Origin: Methyloprofundus sp.
Lineage (GTDB): Bacteria > Pseudomonadota > Gammaproteobacteria > Methylococcales > Methylomonadaceae
Assembly: GCA_016592635.1 (NCBI GenBank)
Contig: AP023240.1
Location: 1,798,001 to 1,862,000 of the forward strand
DNA: 64,000 nt
Direction of reading: 5' to 3'
The notes below the pieces were generated by a model. That model was not told the origin of the DNA. It worked only from the letters and a program-made list of their open reading frames with translations, and searched no databases. Shown one piece after another: positions 26,574 to 35,321 of this stretch. The translations under genes were made by a program, and so were the position numbers. Numbering within the stretch: position 1 is the first letter of the stretch; every line of letters starts with the position of its first letter.

Positions 26574-27899
26574 TTAAGCTGTGAGTAATTCGGCGACTAC
26601 TAACTCATGTAACTGCTCGATCCATTGTGGAGTAAACAAAGGTTCAATAAAGTTATAGCTCAAGGTCAGTTGATTATTCAGCTGACAACTCAGCAGTGCC
26701 AGTGCTGGGGGGCTGGTAATTTGGCATAAGTGTAATACTCGGGTGATGTTGCTACCTAGCAAAGGCTCCTTGGATAAATCAACGTGACCAATATCAGAAA
26801 ACCAAAATGAGCTACGTTCGGTGCCAGAACCATAAGACTTACGTAATTCCTGCCCATGTCTTTGTAAAGATAACCAGCTTGCAGCCCACATAACGGGTAA
26901 AAAGGCATAGTCCAGTTTTTCACGGATCACATTTACATGTTGTTGCTTGAGGTGTTGGAATAGTGCGTTGCGATCATGCAAAATTGACTTAGGTGCTTGT
27001 GCAAACAAGGCACCAACATGGTTACCTAACAATGGACTCAACGCTTTATTTTTACGTAAATTAAAAGCGTACGGCGTACAGTAGGCATCTCCAGCTTGTT
27101 CAGGGTTCATTTTATGCAAGGCACGCATCAAACAGCCAATATAATACAAACTAGTGCCAGTAATACCGACATATTGGCGGGCGAGTTTATTAACGACCTG
27201 TGTTTGCTCAGGTGTTAGTGTGTAAGTGTTGAAATTTAATTTTTCAGGGCTTTTGGTCGTATCTGCATGGATGATGCTTTGCAATTTATCCAGCTGGGTA
27301 ATATAGCATTTGGCCTTGAAAAAAAAGCTAATTTTTTGCCACCACTTATATTTAGCCAGTTGTTGATTGACCAAAGGTTGCAGTGTAGGTAAGTCAAAAT
27401 TAAGACGTTTTTCAGCACTATCAGTACACAGATACTGTAAAATCAAGCCAGTGCCTTTAGCATCACAAAAAGGGTGAATCCAGCGCAGTAGTAACGTGGT
27501 TTTATTAGCACTTTGCAGCAAATGAAAGCTGATCGGGGGCAGTGTTTCGCGTGCTTCTTTATGATTCAGTAATTCAATAATAGTTGCATGATGAAAGCCG
27601 GCTTCATCACTATTACTAGCAGCATGGTGTTGTACAAATAACGCATGCTGCTGTTCGCGCTCAAACCAAAAAAAGCGTTTACCGCGTTGCTGTAAAGAAG
27701 CATAGGCGACTGGAAAGCGCGCGCCAAATTCAGTAATACGCTCACTTAGCGCATCAATATCAGGTAGTTGATCAAGCTCTAAAGCATAGCCACATATACT
27801 GCCTGGCATATTATCCTGACGGATCTCTTGATCCATGGTCAAGGTGAGATAATCGGCAGGATTAAGGGCTAGTAATGGTTCTTGTTGTGTTGCACTCAT
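26574..27899 (-). CDS. condensation-domain-like acyltransferase (copy 2)
   Basis: About 441 residues from the ATG at 27899, which overlaps the carrier stop (ATGA). An upstream ATG at 27920 would overlap more and is less likely. The HHxxxDG motif is altered to IHPFCDAKG (141-149): the second His and the Asp remain and the first His is Ile. CTPYAFNLRKNKALSPLLGNHVGALFAQAP resembles the latter conserved part of condensation and alcohol-acyltransferase-like proteins. It probably moves the pyrrolyl group from the carrier to the next partner, such as the ACP/ketosynthase or a hydroxyl. This is inference from position. Confidence 0.7.
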   Translation of the reverse strand: MSATQQEPLLALNPADYLTLTMDQEIRQDNMPGSICGYALELDQLPDIDALSERITEFGARFPVAYASLQQRGKRFFWFEREQQHALFVQHHAASNSDEAGFHHATIIELLNHKEARETLPPISFHLLQSANKTTLLLRWIHPFCDAKGTGLILQYLCTDSAEKRLNFDLPTLQPLVNQQLAKYKWWQKISFFFKAKCYITQLDKLQSIIHADTTKSPEKLNFNTYTLTPEQTQVVNKLARQYVGITGTSLYYIGCLMRALHKMNPEQAGDAYCTPYAFNLRKNKALSPLLGNHVGALFAQAPKSILHDRNALFQHLKQQHVNVIREKLDYAFLPVMWAASWLSLQRHGQELRKSYGSGTERSSFWFSDIGHVDLSKEPLLGSNITRVLHLCQITSPPALALLSCQLNNQLTLSYNFIEPLFTPQWIEQLHELVVAELLTA

Positions 27900-28132
27900 T
27901 TTTGGTGACCTAGTACCCATTGCGCTAGTGCATTAAATGATTTGACATTATCAGGGTCGATTTCAGTATCGGGTAGAGTAACGCCAAATTGTTCTTCGAT
28001 AAACATAATCAAACGCATAATTCCCATGCTATCTAAGCCAGCTTCTAATAAGTCATCATCATCAGAAAACTTACCTGGTTCTGGCACAAAAATAAGTTCA
28101 TCGAATATAAAGGTGCGAATTTTTTGTTTCAT
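27896..28132 (-). CDS. peptidyl/acyl carrier protein (copy 3, PltL-like)
   Basis: 78 residues with the phosphopantetheine serine S35 in LEAGLDSMGIMRLIMFIEEQFG. Size, free-standing form and gene order (carrier, condensation-like, adenylation, acyl-CoA dehydrogenase) fit a prolyl carrier of the PltL/RedO type. It is the first gene of the minus-strand arm and shares an ATGA junction with the condensation-like gene. Confidence 0.88.
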   Translation of the reverse strand: MKQKIRTFIFDELIFVPEPGKFSDDDDLLEAGLDSMGIMRLIMFIEEQFGVTLPDTEIDPDNVKSFNALAQWVLGHQK

Positions 28133-28278
28133 GTTGATTTAAAATATTTAAAGATATTATATCTTTGGCTGATGATAGGGGGAATTGTTATTAGTTTTAA
28201 GGTGAAGCTATGGCTGTTTATTAGCTGGTAATTGGGTGCAGGCCTTTAGCTTGCTTGTGATTGTGTATGCTTTAATTT

Positions 28279-29217
28279 TTACAATTTATTCCAGTCTTTA
28301 GCTCTAACTCTACCTGTTTGGTAATAAGTCGAAACAAGCTCAATATAATCTTTAAAATCAGGATTTTCAACTAAAATACGATTAACAGACTGCCAATCAA
28401 TTTCTGTTCTTGCTTTTGATGGCAGCATCATCTCACTTTCAGTTGGGTTTTCCACATTAAGCAAAATAATGCCTACACCATGCAAGGCTGAAAGCATTCT
28501 TAGCTCCTGCTCAACATTAGCATCTGATATAGTGGTTGCAACTAAATAACTTTCATTTGCCCAACTAGAATTGCTTACTGTTTGAAAAAAACTCTTTCTA
28601 ACATTTGAGCTATTTAATTCTTTTTTAACCTCAAACGACCAAAGACGTACACTTTGTCCAGTTCCTTGTTTAACGCAGTTTCTTATTAGTTCATTCCACT
28701 CTTTATCGACTGTTTGCATAGCAACAATATCTGGATGTAACCATTGGTTGCCACCAGTTCCCCAGGAGTTTTTTGAGCGTTTTTCATCTATTCGCTGACA
28801 GTATAATTTTAATTCAGATTTTAAATAAGTAATTAGAACCGGGTATAAGTCATGCTCAGAAAATGTGCTTTTTGAAAAAGCTGGGTCGACTTCCACGCCC
28901 TCTATTTCTTCTTTAATTATCTCTTTGTTTTCCTGAGTTTTCTCTGTGCTATACCAATAAATACGTGGTCTTGGTTTATCTTGCCAGAAAATATGGCTAT
29001 CATTTTTAATAATTAGTTCTTTTTGTGAACCAATTTCAGCAACTATTTGAGAAATAAAAGCTTTGTTATCTTCAAAACGTGGATTAAGTTTTTTTTCTGC
29101 ATAATCTTCTGGGTATGTAGCCACAATTTGTTCGGCTATTTGCCGAGCATTAAATTTTTTATCTGGATTATCCTTTAAAAATTTAATTATTTTTTGTGAT
29201 TGCGAGAGTTTTGGCAC
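28279..29217 (-). CDS. HrgA/COG2958-like protein (winged-helix plus restriction-endonuclease-like region)
   Basis: 312 residues. The N-terminus (LSQSQKIIKFLKDNPDKKFNARQIAEQI) is a typical winged helix. The middle and C-terminal parts (LWSFEVKKELNSSNVRKSFFQTVSNSSWA, LSALHGVGIILLNVENPTESEMMLPSK) match the COG2958/HrgA pattern I recall. HrgA was named for replacing a restriction gene in Helicobacter pylori. The E-V-K in the middle could be part of a PD-(D/E)xK nuclease core. It lies between the biosynthetic cluster and hslUV, possibly marking an insertion boundary. Family recall is uncertain. Confidence 0.55.
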   Translation of the reverse strand: MPKLSQSQKIIKFLKDNPDKKFNARQIAEQIVATYPEDYAEKKLNPRFEDNKAFISQIVAEIGSQKELIIKNDSHIFWQDKPRPRIYWYSTEKTQENKEIIKEEIEGVEVDPAFSKSTFSEHDLYPVLITYLKSELKLYCQRIDEKRSKNSWGTGGNQWLHPDIVAMQTVDKEWNELIRNCVKQGTGQSVRLWSFEVKKELNSSNVRKSFFQTVSNSSWANESYLVATTISDANVEQELRMLSALHGVGIILLNVENPTESEMMLPSKARTEIDWQSVNRILVENPDFKDYIELVSTYYQTGRVRAKDWNKL

Positions 29218-29434
29218 ACTTCTCCTTTAATTATGTTTTCAAAGTTATTTTTAAAGCTAAAGAGGACTTAATAATACCCAGTTTGACTTGTTTTTTGATT
29301 TCACTGCTACATCAGAAAAATAGTTACGCAATTAGTTTTTCTAGCAAGCCTAAAGAAGTTAAAAAACTACGTTATGCTTGTGGATATTATTAAATCTTTG
29401 TTATTAAAAATTATATTAAAATGCTTGCTTTTAC

Positions 29435-29863
29435 TTACATACTAGAACAAGATCCACCACCACAGCATGGGCTAGGTGGTGCGCTTTGTTCGGTACGGCT
29501 CGCGCCAGTGGCTTCTATTTCAGCTAAATAGCTAGCCCAAAGTACATCGTATTCATTACCCAGCTTATAAAGCAACTCCCAAGTATAAATGCCACTATTA
29601 TGACCATCACTAAAATCAGGTGAAATACCATAATTGCCGATAGGTCTTATTGATTCTATCGCAACATTTTCTTTGCCTGTCTGCAGTGTTTCTTGGCCTG
29701 GTGCGTGGCCTAATGCCTCAGCAGAGGGCGTATAGACACGTAAATATTCGCAGGGCAACTGAAACGTCTGACCATTATCAAAGCTTATTTCTAAGATGCG
29801 TGATACTTTATGCAGCTTTATTTCAGTCAGATTAGTCGTAATGGGTTCGGCTTTAATACGCAT
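29435..29863 (-). CDS. DUF971 protein with cysteine-rich tail
   Basis: 142 residues. The first 105 (VSRILEISFDNGQTFQLPCEYLRVYTPSAEALGH, then IGNYGISPDFSDGHNSGIYTWELLY) are the DUF971 / gamma-butyrobetaine-hydroxylase-like N-terminal fold, known to bind metal or link to Fe-S assembly factors in other contexts. The tail ends CCGGGSCSSM, a glycine-rich cysteine motif that might bind metal. It lies 2 bases after hslU, a common neighbourhood in gammaproteobacteria. Confidence 0.85.
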   Translation of the reverse strand: MRIKAEPITTNLTEIKLHKVSRILEISFDNGQTFQLPCEYLRVYTPSAEALGHAPGQETLQTGKENVAIESIRPIGNYGISPDFSDGHNSGIYTWELLYKLGNEYDVLWASYLAEIEATGASRTEQSAPPSPCCGGGSCSSM

Positions 29864-29865
29864 AA

Positions 29866-31185
29866 TTATAGTATGTAACGGCTTAAATCTTCGTCCTGAG
29901 CCAATTCGGATAAATATTGGTTTACATAAGCAGCATCAACAACAATATCTTTATTCATTAAGTCAGGGGCATCAAAAGAAACGGTTTCTAATAAGCGCTC
30001 TAAGATAGTATGCAAACGACGTGCACCGATATTCTCGGTTTTTTCATTTACTTCCCAGCCTAGTTCGGCAATACGCTGAATGCCATCTTCAGTAAAACTG
30101 ACATTAACACCTTCTGTTGCTAAAAGTGCTTGATATTGCTCGGTTAATGAGGCTTTAGGCTCAGTTAGGATGCGCACAAAATCAGCCGTCGTTAAGGCAT
30201 CTAATTCAACGCGTATCGGAAAGCGCCCTTGTAATTCAGGAATTAAATCAGAGGGTTTAGCAATATGGAAAGCACCTGAAGCAATAAATAAAATATGGTC
30301 TGTTTTGATCATGCCATATTTAGTGCTGACGGTACTACCTTCAACCAGCGGTAATAAATCTCTTTGCACACCTTCGCGTGAAACATCGCCGCCGCCACTA
30401 TCAGAGCGTTTACAAACTTTATCAATCTCATCCAAGAAAACGATACCGTGTTGTTCCACCGCTTCGATTGCGGAGAGTTTTAACTCATCTTCATTAACTA
30501 ATTTAGCTGCATGTTCTTCAGTTAATAATTTAAGTGCTTCTTTAACTGGTAGTTTACGATCTTTAGTTTTTTCGCTACCTAGGTTTTGGAACATACCTTG
30601 TAACTGGTTGGTCATTTCTTCCATGCCTGGAGGTGCCATAATTTCAACACCGATGCGTGAAGCTTGTACTTCAATTTCAATTTCTTTGCTATCGAAATCG
30701 CCTTCGCGTAATTTCTTACGCATTTTTTGGCGGGTCGCTTCTTCAGTATCTGACAGCATGCCGCCATCCGCGCGGGGTAATAAAATATCTAAAACTTCTT
30801 CTTCCGCTGCATCCATCGCGCGGTGTTGGACAGATTCCATTTCTTGCTCGCGGGTCATTTTGACTGCGGTTTCAACCAAGTCGCGGACAATGGATTCAAC
30901 ATCACGGCCAACATAGCCTACTTCAGTAAACTTGGTTGCTTCAATTTTGATAAACGGTGCATTGGCAAGACGTGCTAGACGGCGTGCAATTTCAGTCTTA
31001 CCCACCCCAGTTGGGCCAATCATTAGAATGTTTTTAGGCGTGATTTCGTCGCGAATAGATTCATCAACTTGCGCCCGACGCCAGCGATTACGCAGTGCAA
31101 TCGCAACAGAGCGTTTAGCACTTGCTTGGCCGATAATGTGTCGGTCTAATTCATGGGCAATTTCTTTGGGAGTCATCTGTGTCAT
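29866..31185 (-). CDS. hslU: ATP-dependent protease ATPase subunit HslU
   Basis: 439 residues, the normal HslU length. Walker A is GPTGVGKT at 57-64 and Walker B is IVFLDEID near 249-256. The intermediate domain between them and the C-terminus ending SRYIL (the tail that docks into HslV) are intact. HslU unfolds substrates and feeds them to HslV. The gene follows hslV by 9 bases, as usual. Confidence 0.97.
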   Translation of the reverse strand: MTQMTPKEIAHELDRHIIGQASAKRSVAIALRNRWRRAQVDESIRDEITPKNILMIGPTGVGKTEIARRLARLANAPFIKIEATKFTEVGYVGRDVESIVRDLVETAVKMTREQEMESVQHRAMDAAEEEVLDILLPRADGGMLSDTEEATRQKMRKKLREGDFDSKEIEIEVQASRIGVEIMAPPGMEEMTNQLQGMFQNLGSEKTKDRKLPVKEALKLLTEEHAAKLVNEDELKLSAIEAVEQHGIVFLDEIDKVCKRSDSGGGDVSREGVQRDLLPLVEGSTVSTKYGMIKTDHILFIASGAFHIAKPSDLIPELQGRFPIRVELDALTTADFVRILTEPKASLTEQYQALLATEGVNVSFTEDGIQRIAELGWEVNEKTENIGARRLHTILERLLETVSFDAPDLMNKDIVVDAAYVNQYLSELAQDEDLSRYIL

Positions 31186-31194
31186 GGTCAGTTC

Positions 31195-31743
31195 TTAGTC
31201 CTGTGGTTCCGCGTCTAATTCTTCAATTCGCAAGTTGTGGTTGGTATAAATGCAGATATCAGCTGCAATATTAAGTGATTTTTCCACAATTTCTCTAGCA
31301 CTTAAGTCAGTGTTTTCTAATAGTGCATGCGCTGCCGATTGTGCAAAAGGACCGCCTGAACCAATGGCGATAAGATCATGCTCAGGTTCAATGACATCAC
31401 CATTTCCTGAGATGATTAATGAGGTTTTGCTATCAGCAATGCTTAATAGAGCCTCAAGTTTGCGCAATGCGCGTTCAGTGCGCCAATCTTTCGCCATTTC
31501 TACTGCAGCGCGGGTGAGGTTGCCATGATGCTTTTCCAGCTTGCCTTCGAAGTGTTCAAATAATGTAAATGCATCAGCTGTTGCGCCAGCAAAGCCTGCA
31601 ATAATTTTACCGTGATATAAACGACGTACTTTGCGTGCATTGCCTTTCATAACTGTATTGCCCAAAGTTACTTGACCATCACCACCAATCACGACTTTAT
31701 CGCCACGGCGTACAGAAAGAATTGTTGTTCCTCTAAAGTTCAC
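31195..31743 (-). CDS. hslV: ATP-dependent protease peptidase subunit HslV
   Basis: 182 residues from a GTG start at 31743, preceded by AGGTAG. The N-terminus [14 protein letters not shown] carries the conserved TTIL, so the catalytic threonine should be exposed after removal of five residues, a slightly longer leader than in E. coli Hsl[23 protein letters not shown] is the family signature. It forms the HslVU protease with the next gene. Confidence 0.97.
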   Translation of the reverse strand: MNFRGTTILSVRRGDKVVIGGDGQVTLGNTVMKGNARKVRRLYHGKIIAGFAGATADAFTLFEHFEGKLEKHHGNLTRAAVEMAKDWRTERALRKLEALLSIADSKTSLIISGNGDVIEPEHDLIAIGSGGPFAQSAAHALLENTDLSAREIVEKSLNIAADICIYTNHNLRIEELDAEPQD

Positions 31744-31995
31744 TTTTACTACCTGTTAATAGAAAATAAATTCATACCATTTTACATGGTTACTTGGGGG
31801 CGTGATAGCATTTAAATTAGAAAATATTAAAGTTCTTGTTTTATGTGTTGAGCTTAGGAGAGGTATTTTGGAGTTGGTGTTAACAGGTAATAGAGCGTAG
31901 CTATTTAAAGCAATTAGAAGGTATTTTATTGGCAATAAAAGCGGGAGATATTGCCGTTTGTGTGTGGAGAGAGGGGCTTTGATGAGTCTCGGGAT

Positions 31996-32121
31996 GACAG
32001 GCATAAAAAAAGGCTCTAGCGGAAAAAACTGCTGGAGCCCTTAATTTATCATCTCTAAGAAGTGGTGCCTCGGGCCGGAATCGAACCGGCACGCCCAGAA
32101 GGCGAGGGATTTTAAGTCCCT
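31996..32121. repeat. left direct repeat (att site) of the tRNA-Leu genomic island
   Basis: These 126 bases repeat at 49013-49136. They contain the 3' part of tRNA-Leu (CCA end at 32063-32065) and the tRNA terminator, with two extra bases and a mismatched stem in the terminator here. The copies diverge at 32122/49137. The repeat marks recombination at the 3' end of tRNA-Leu, and the crossover lies somewhere inside it. Confidence 0.88.
32063..32121 (-). pseudogene. tRNA-Leu 3' fragment (left copy)
   Basis: 59 bases identical to the 3' part of the intact tRNA-Leu(TAA) at 49078-49163, running from the anticodon stem to CCA. The D-arm and acceptor 5' strand are missing, so it cannot fold as a tRNA. 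It is the attachment-site duplicate at the left end of the island. Confidence 0.9.
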
Positions 32122-32236
32122 ATCAAATGGTGTTTCTCTATTTCACCCTAGTATACTAAAAGTATATTGTCTTTTATGAAACATGAGGTTATAGTTATCT
32201 TGACGTTTCTCTAGTTTTCTTAACATTACTAGATTC

Positions 32237-32256
32237 CATATCACCTGCATATCACC
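32237..32256. promoter_or_regulatory. paired CATATCACC sites, left end (likely integrase arm sites)
   Basis: CATATCACC occurs at 32237-32245 and again at 32248-32256, an 11-base step. The same pair with the same step is at 48988-49007 at the other end of the island. The location between att and the integrase start is where arm-type binding sites lie in P4-like elements. Confidence 0.6.
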
Positions 32257-32280
32257 ATTTTTAAATGGGTGGAACTCAAG

Positions 32281-33525
32281 ATGACTATAAAAATAAATTT
32301 CACTAAGACAAAAATAGAATCATTCCCTATACCTGATAAAGGAAAGCGCGCTTATTTCTATGATGCAAAAACACCAGGTTTAACTCTTCAGGTTACACCG
32401 ACAGGAACAAAAACATTTCAGGTTTATAAGTGGATGGGAAGCAAAGCTGTGCGAGTGACACTTGGCCGATACCCTAGAATGACGATTGAACAGGCTAGGA
32501 AGCAGGCATTGCATAAATTATCCGAACTGGCAGACGGAATAAACCCAAACCAAAAGAAAAAGGCAGATAAGGTAAAGGGGGTTACTTTAATCGAATGTTT
32601 TGATGATTACTTAAAAACCAAAACAAAATTAAAGCCTGGAACTGTTCATGACTATAAGCGTGTAATGAATGAGGGCTTTAAGGATTGGCATAATAGGCCA
32701 CTTAAAGAAATTACCCGCGATATGGTGGCAACTAAACATCGAGCATTAGGCAAACACTCACATGCCAGAGCTGATAATTCTATGCGTGTTTTACGAGCAT
32801 TATTTAACTTTGCTGCTGAAGTTTACGAGGATGAAGAGGGCAGGACGTTATTTCCCGACAACCCAGTCAAAAGACTTTCCAAAACCACGGCCTGGTATAA
32901 TGTAGAGCGCAAACAAACTATCATTAAGGAGCACGAACTTGGTGCCTGGTTCCAGGCAGTACAGGGCTTATCAGGTAGTGATAAACATATTATTGCCAGA
33001 GATTATTTACAAGTCTTGCTGCTAACTGGTATGCGTAAAACCGAATGCGCAACACTGCTATGGGATAACGTAGACTTTCAGCAAAAAACCTTAAAAATTG
33101 TTGATACAAAGAACGGTAAAACACACACTCTGCCATTAACTGATTATATTTACGACCTGCTTAAGGCTGCTCACACTCGTAGAACTCAGGAAAAATTTGT
33201 ATTCCCGAGTACATCAACTGCAACGGGTTATATTTCAGATTCAAGACGATTTGTTACATTCGTTATAAAGCAATCAGGTGTTACTTTTGCCCTGCATGAC
33301 TTAAGAAGAACATTTATTACAATTGCAGAGAGCAGGGATATTCCAGTGTACGCACTAAAAAGACTGGTTAATCATTCTACTAAAAATAGTGATGTAACCG
33401 ATGGTTATATCATTACTGATATTGAGAGACTTAGAAAGCCGATGCAACAGATCACTGATTACATATTAAAAACAGCAGGCGTTAAGGAGTCTACTCAAGT
33501 TATTCAATTAAAGGAGGCTAGCTAA
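32281..33525 (+). CDS. P4-type tyrosine integrase
   Basis: 414 residues from the ATG at 32281 (the frame also has a GTG at 32269). The N-terminus is the arm-binding domain (GLTLQVTPTGTKTFQVYKW, VTLGRYPRMTIEQAR). The catalytic domain shows R252 in TGMRKTE, H339-x-x-R342 in LHDLRRTF, H365 in VNHSTKN and Y376 in DGYI. It should catalyse integration at the tRNA-Leu 3' end. It reads away from the left att. The intact tRNA is at the opposite end, whereas many P4-type integrase genes lie beside the intact tRNA. Confidence 0.93.
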   Translation: MTIKINFTKTKIESFPIPDKGKRAYFYDAKTPGLTLQVTPTGTKTFQVYKWMGSKAVRVTLGRYPRMTIEQARKQALHKLSELADGINPNQKKKADKVKGVTLIECFDDYLKTKTKLKPGTVHDYKRVMNEGFKDWHNRPLKEITRDMVATKHRALGKHSHARADNSMRVLRALFNFAAEVYEDEEGRTLFPDNPVKRLSKTTAWYNVERKQTIIKEHELGAWFQAVQGLSGSDKHIIARDYLQVLLLTGMRKTECATLLWDNVDFQQKTLKIVDTKNGKTHTLPLTDYIYDLLKAAHTRRTQEKFVFPSTSTATGYISDSRRFVTFVIKQSGVTFALHDLRRTFITIAESRDIPVYALKRLVNHSTKNSDVTDGYIITDIERLRKPMQQITDYILKTAGVKESTQVIQLKEAS

Positions 33526-33667
33526 TGACCATTAATTATCAGGAAATGATTACTTGATGAAAGCCTCTTGCGTCGTATCGTTCCATAAATATCAACCATT
33601 GCCTTTTTTGAGCCAAAAGCAGTCGTAGTATTTCAGCTGATTGGTTTATCGTATCAAAGGATTATTA

Positions 33668-34219
33668 ATGCCGCATTTACCTGAAGACGCTTATCGTTAT
33701 TTCTATGAACGTGATTTTATAACACCAAAAGAAATGGCTAATCTAATTTGTGATCATGATCCTAGAGAAAAGTTCCTTAAGAGTAGTCATATAGAATATA
33801 AAAAAGTGTATCAAAGAATAAGGGATGCTATAAAACGTGGTGATATTGAATGTGATAGGGAACTTACCGTCAGTTCAAAAATTGTAAGTAAAGCAATATT
33901 TGAATGGGCAGTAAAAGCATACCCCGACTTTTCCAATAAACTCCCTTTGAATTTAATTTCTCACTCCATGAGTTTTTCTTGCGTTTTGCCAAAACTACAG
34001 GGGGATATTCTTCTTATTTCCACCCCAGATACTCGGATAGAGCTTGAAGCGGCCTATCATAAAGCTGTAAAAGAAATTCATGAGCTAAAGAAGGTGGTAC
34101 AAAGTCAAGCAATTGAAATTGATAGACTTTCTGTTTTTGAAGCTAAACAAAAGGCACGTGTTGAAGCATCTGGAAGAGGTGGTAACAAAAGTAAAGGTGT
34201 GAAAAAAAACTACAAATAA
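33668..34219 (+). CDS. hypothetical island protein
   Basis: About 183 residues from the ATG at 33668, preceded by AAGGA (the frame opens 27 bases earlier). The sequence is charged, with a probable coiled coil near 135-165 (LEAAYHKAVKEIHELKKVVQ) and a basic C-terminus (GRGGNKSKGVKKNYK), which may bind nucleic acid. I do not recognise the family. Confidence 0.65.
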   Translation: MPHLPEDAYRYFYERDFITPKEMANLICDHDPREKFLKSSHIEYKKVYQRIRDAIKRGDIECDRELTVSSKIVSKAIFEWAVKAYPDFSNKLPLNLISHSMSFSCVLPKLQGDILLISTPDTRIELEAAYHKAVKEIHELKKVVQSQAIEIDRLSVFEAKQKARVEASGRGGNKSKGVKKNYK

Positions 34220-34306
34220 AAACTCACAGAAAAAATGAACAGTTACAGCTTTTAGTTTCTGTAAGTATTATCTTTTCTTATCGTTTCTCAATTGATAGGA
34301 AAGGCA

Positions 34307-34582
34307 ATGAAAGCATTTCAAAACACCCCAATACACGAAGAATTACGCGAAGAACTCGCACTGTTATTAGACATTTCAATCAATAAATTACCTGGCGATG
34401 TTTCACCAGATATTGCAGGGAAATTTCTAAGCACAGCCCCGCGTACACTAGCAATATGGCGAAGTACAGGACGGTACAATTTACCATATTTAAAAATGGG
34501 TAGATTAGTACGTTATAGAATTGTAGAGCTGGTTAAGTTTAAGGCTTCCCGTATTTTTGGGTGCACTGGTGAGAAAGCATAA
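34307..34582 (+). CDS. AlpA/excisionase-like helix-turn-helix protein
   Basis: About 91 residues from the ATG at 34307, preceded by AGGAAAGG. DIAGKFLSTAPRTLAIWRSTGRYNLPYLKMGRLVRYR is a MerR-like/AlpA DNA-binding domain, usual in P4-type islands as an excisionase or activator of the integrase gene. Its stop overlaps the next ATG (TAATG). Confidence 0.7.
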   Translation: MKAFQNTPIHEELREELALLLDISINKLPGDVSPDIAGKFLSTAPRTLAIWRSTGRYNLPYLKMGRLVRYRIVELVKFKASRIFGCTGEKA

Positions 34583-35313
34583 TGGATATTACACCAACTG
34601 TACTCGCACCACTTGAAAGTAATACCAACAATACACCAGCTGAGTTAATCAGTGAATCAAAAAAACTCCCCACCAAATCAGAATTATTGCAGCAAGCTTT
34701 AGTTGTTATTGATAAAGACCATAAGCAAGTATGCACCAATACCCTTAAAGTTGCTGAGCATTTTGGTAAAAGACCCGCCGATATAAATAGGCGAATTAAC
34801 AATTTAATGAAAAAAGGTAAGTGCAAAATTGCACCGACCTATTACTTGGATGAGCAAGGCAGAAAACAAAAATACTATGTATTAAATAGAAAAATTTTTT
34901 CTCAGGTTGTTTTAGGTTTTACGGGTGATAAAGCTGAAGATTTTAGAACTGAATATGTAGAGCAGTTCGAGAAAAACTTAGCAGAATTGTTAGAGTGGCG
35001 TAACACTCGCCACGACGTTATTCAGCCGACAAAAATAGCGAATGATTCAATTGAATGGTTGAGGCTTGAACTAATAAAGGAGATCCCAGAATCAAGAAAA
35101 CCAAGGCTTATTTATATTCATATTCAAAACCAAATCAATAGGCTAGCAAGCGGTAATGCAGGAATAAAACGAAATGATATGACCACGGAACAGCTGCAAA
35201 TTGTCGAATGGCTGGAAATACAAGTACATGAAGAAATAGAAAGACTAAAAACACTGGGCTTTTCTGCTGTCGAGATTAGAGAGCAAGTACTTGAATTAAT
35301 TAAGGAGACTTAA
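34582..35313 (+). CDS. Rha-family regulatory protein
   Basis: 243 residues. VCTNTLKVAEHFGKRPADINRRINNLMKKGKC followed by YYVLNRKIFSQVVLGFTGDKAEDFRTEYVEQFE is the phage pRha/Rha domain (approximately 45-135). Rha proteins regulate phage or island functions, possibly in an IHF-dependent way. The C-terminal half (NDSIEWLRLELIKEIP) is family-variable. It is coupled by TAATG to the AlpA-like gene. The reading frame ends 8 bases before the IS4-like element. Confidence 0.75.
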   Translation: MDITPTVLAPLESNTNNTPAELISESKKLPTKSELLQQALVVIDKDHKQVCTNTLKVAEHFGKRPADINRRINNLMKKGKCKIAPTYYLDEQGRKQKYYVLNRKIFSQVVLGFTGDKAEDFRTEYVEQFEKNLAELLEWRNTRHDVIQPTKIANDSIEWLRLELIKEIPESRKPRLIYIHIQNQINRLASGNAGIKRNDMTTEQLQIVEWLEIQVHEEIERLKTLGFSAVEIREQVLELIKET

Positions 35314-35321
35314 CTATGAGG

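Noticed and set aside
30170..30916. A 248-codon plus-strand frame over hslU.
   Set aside because: It is a shadow of hslU on the opposite strand, whose motifs are unmistakable.
31756..32092. Two overlapping minus-strand frames between hslV and the island.
   Set aside because: They run over the att repeat and tRNA fragment and have atypical composition, so they are not genes.
33526..33667. Short frame MTINYQEMIT after the integrase.
   Set aside because: Only ten codons, with no support as a gene.
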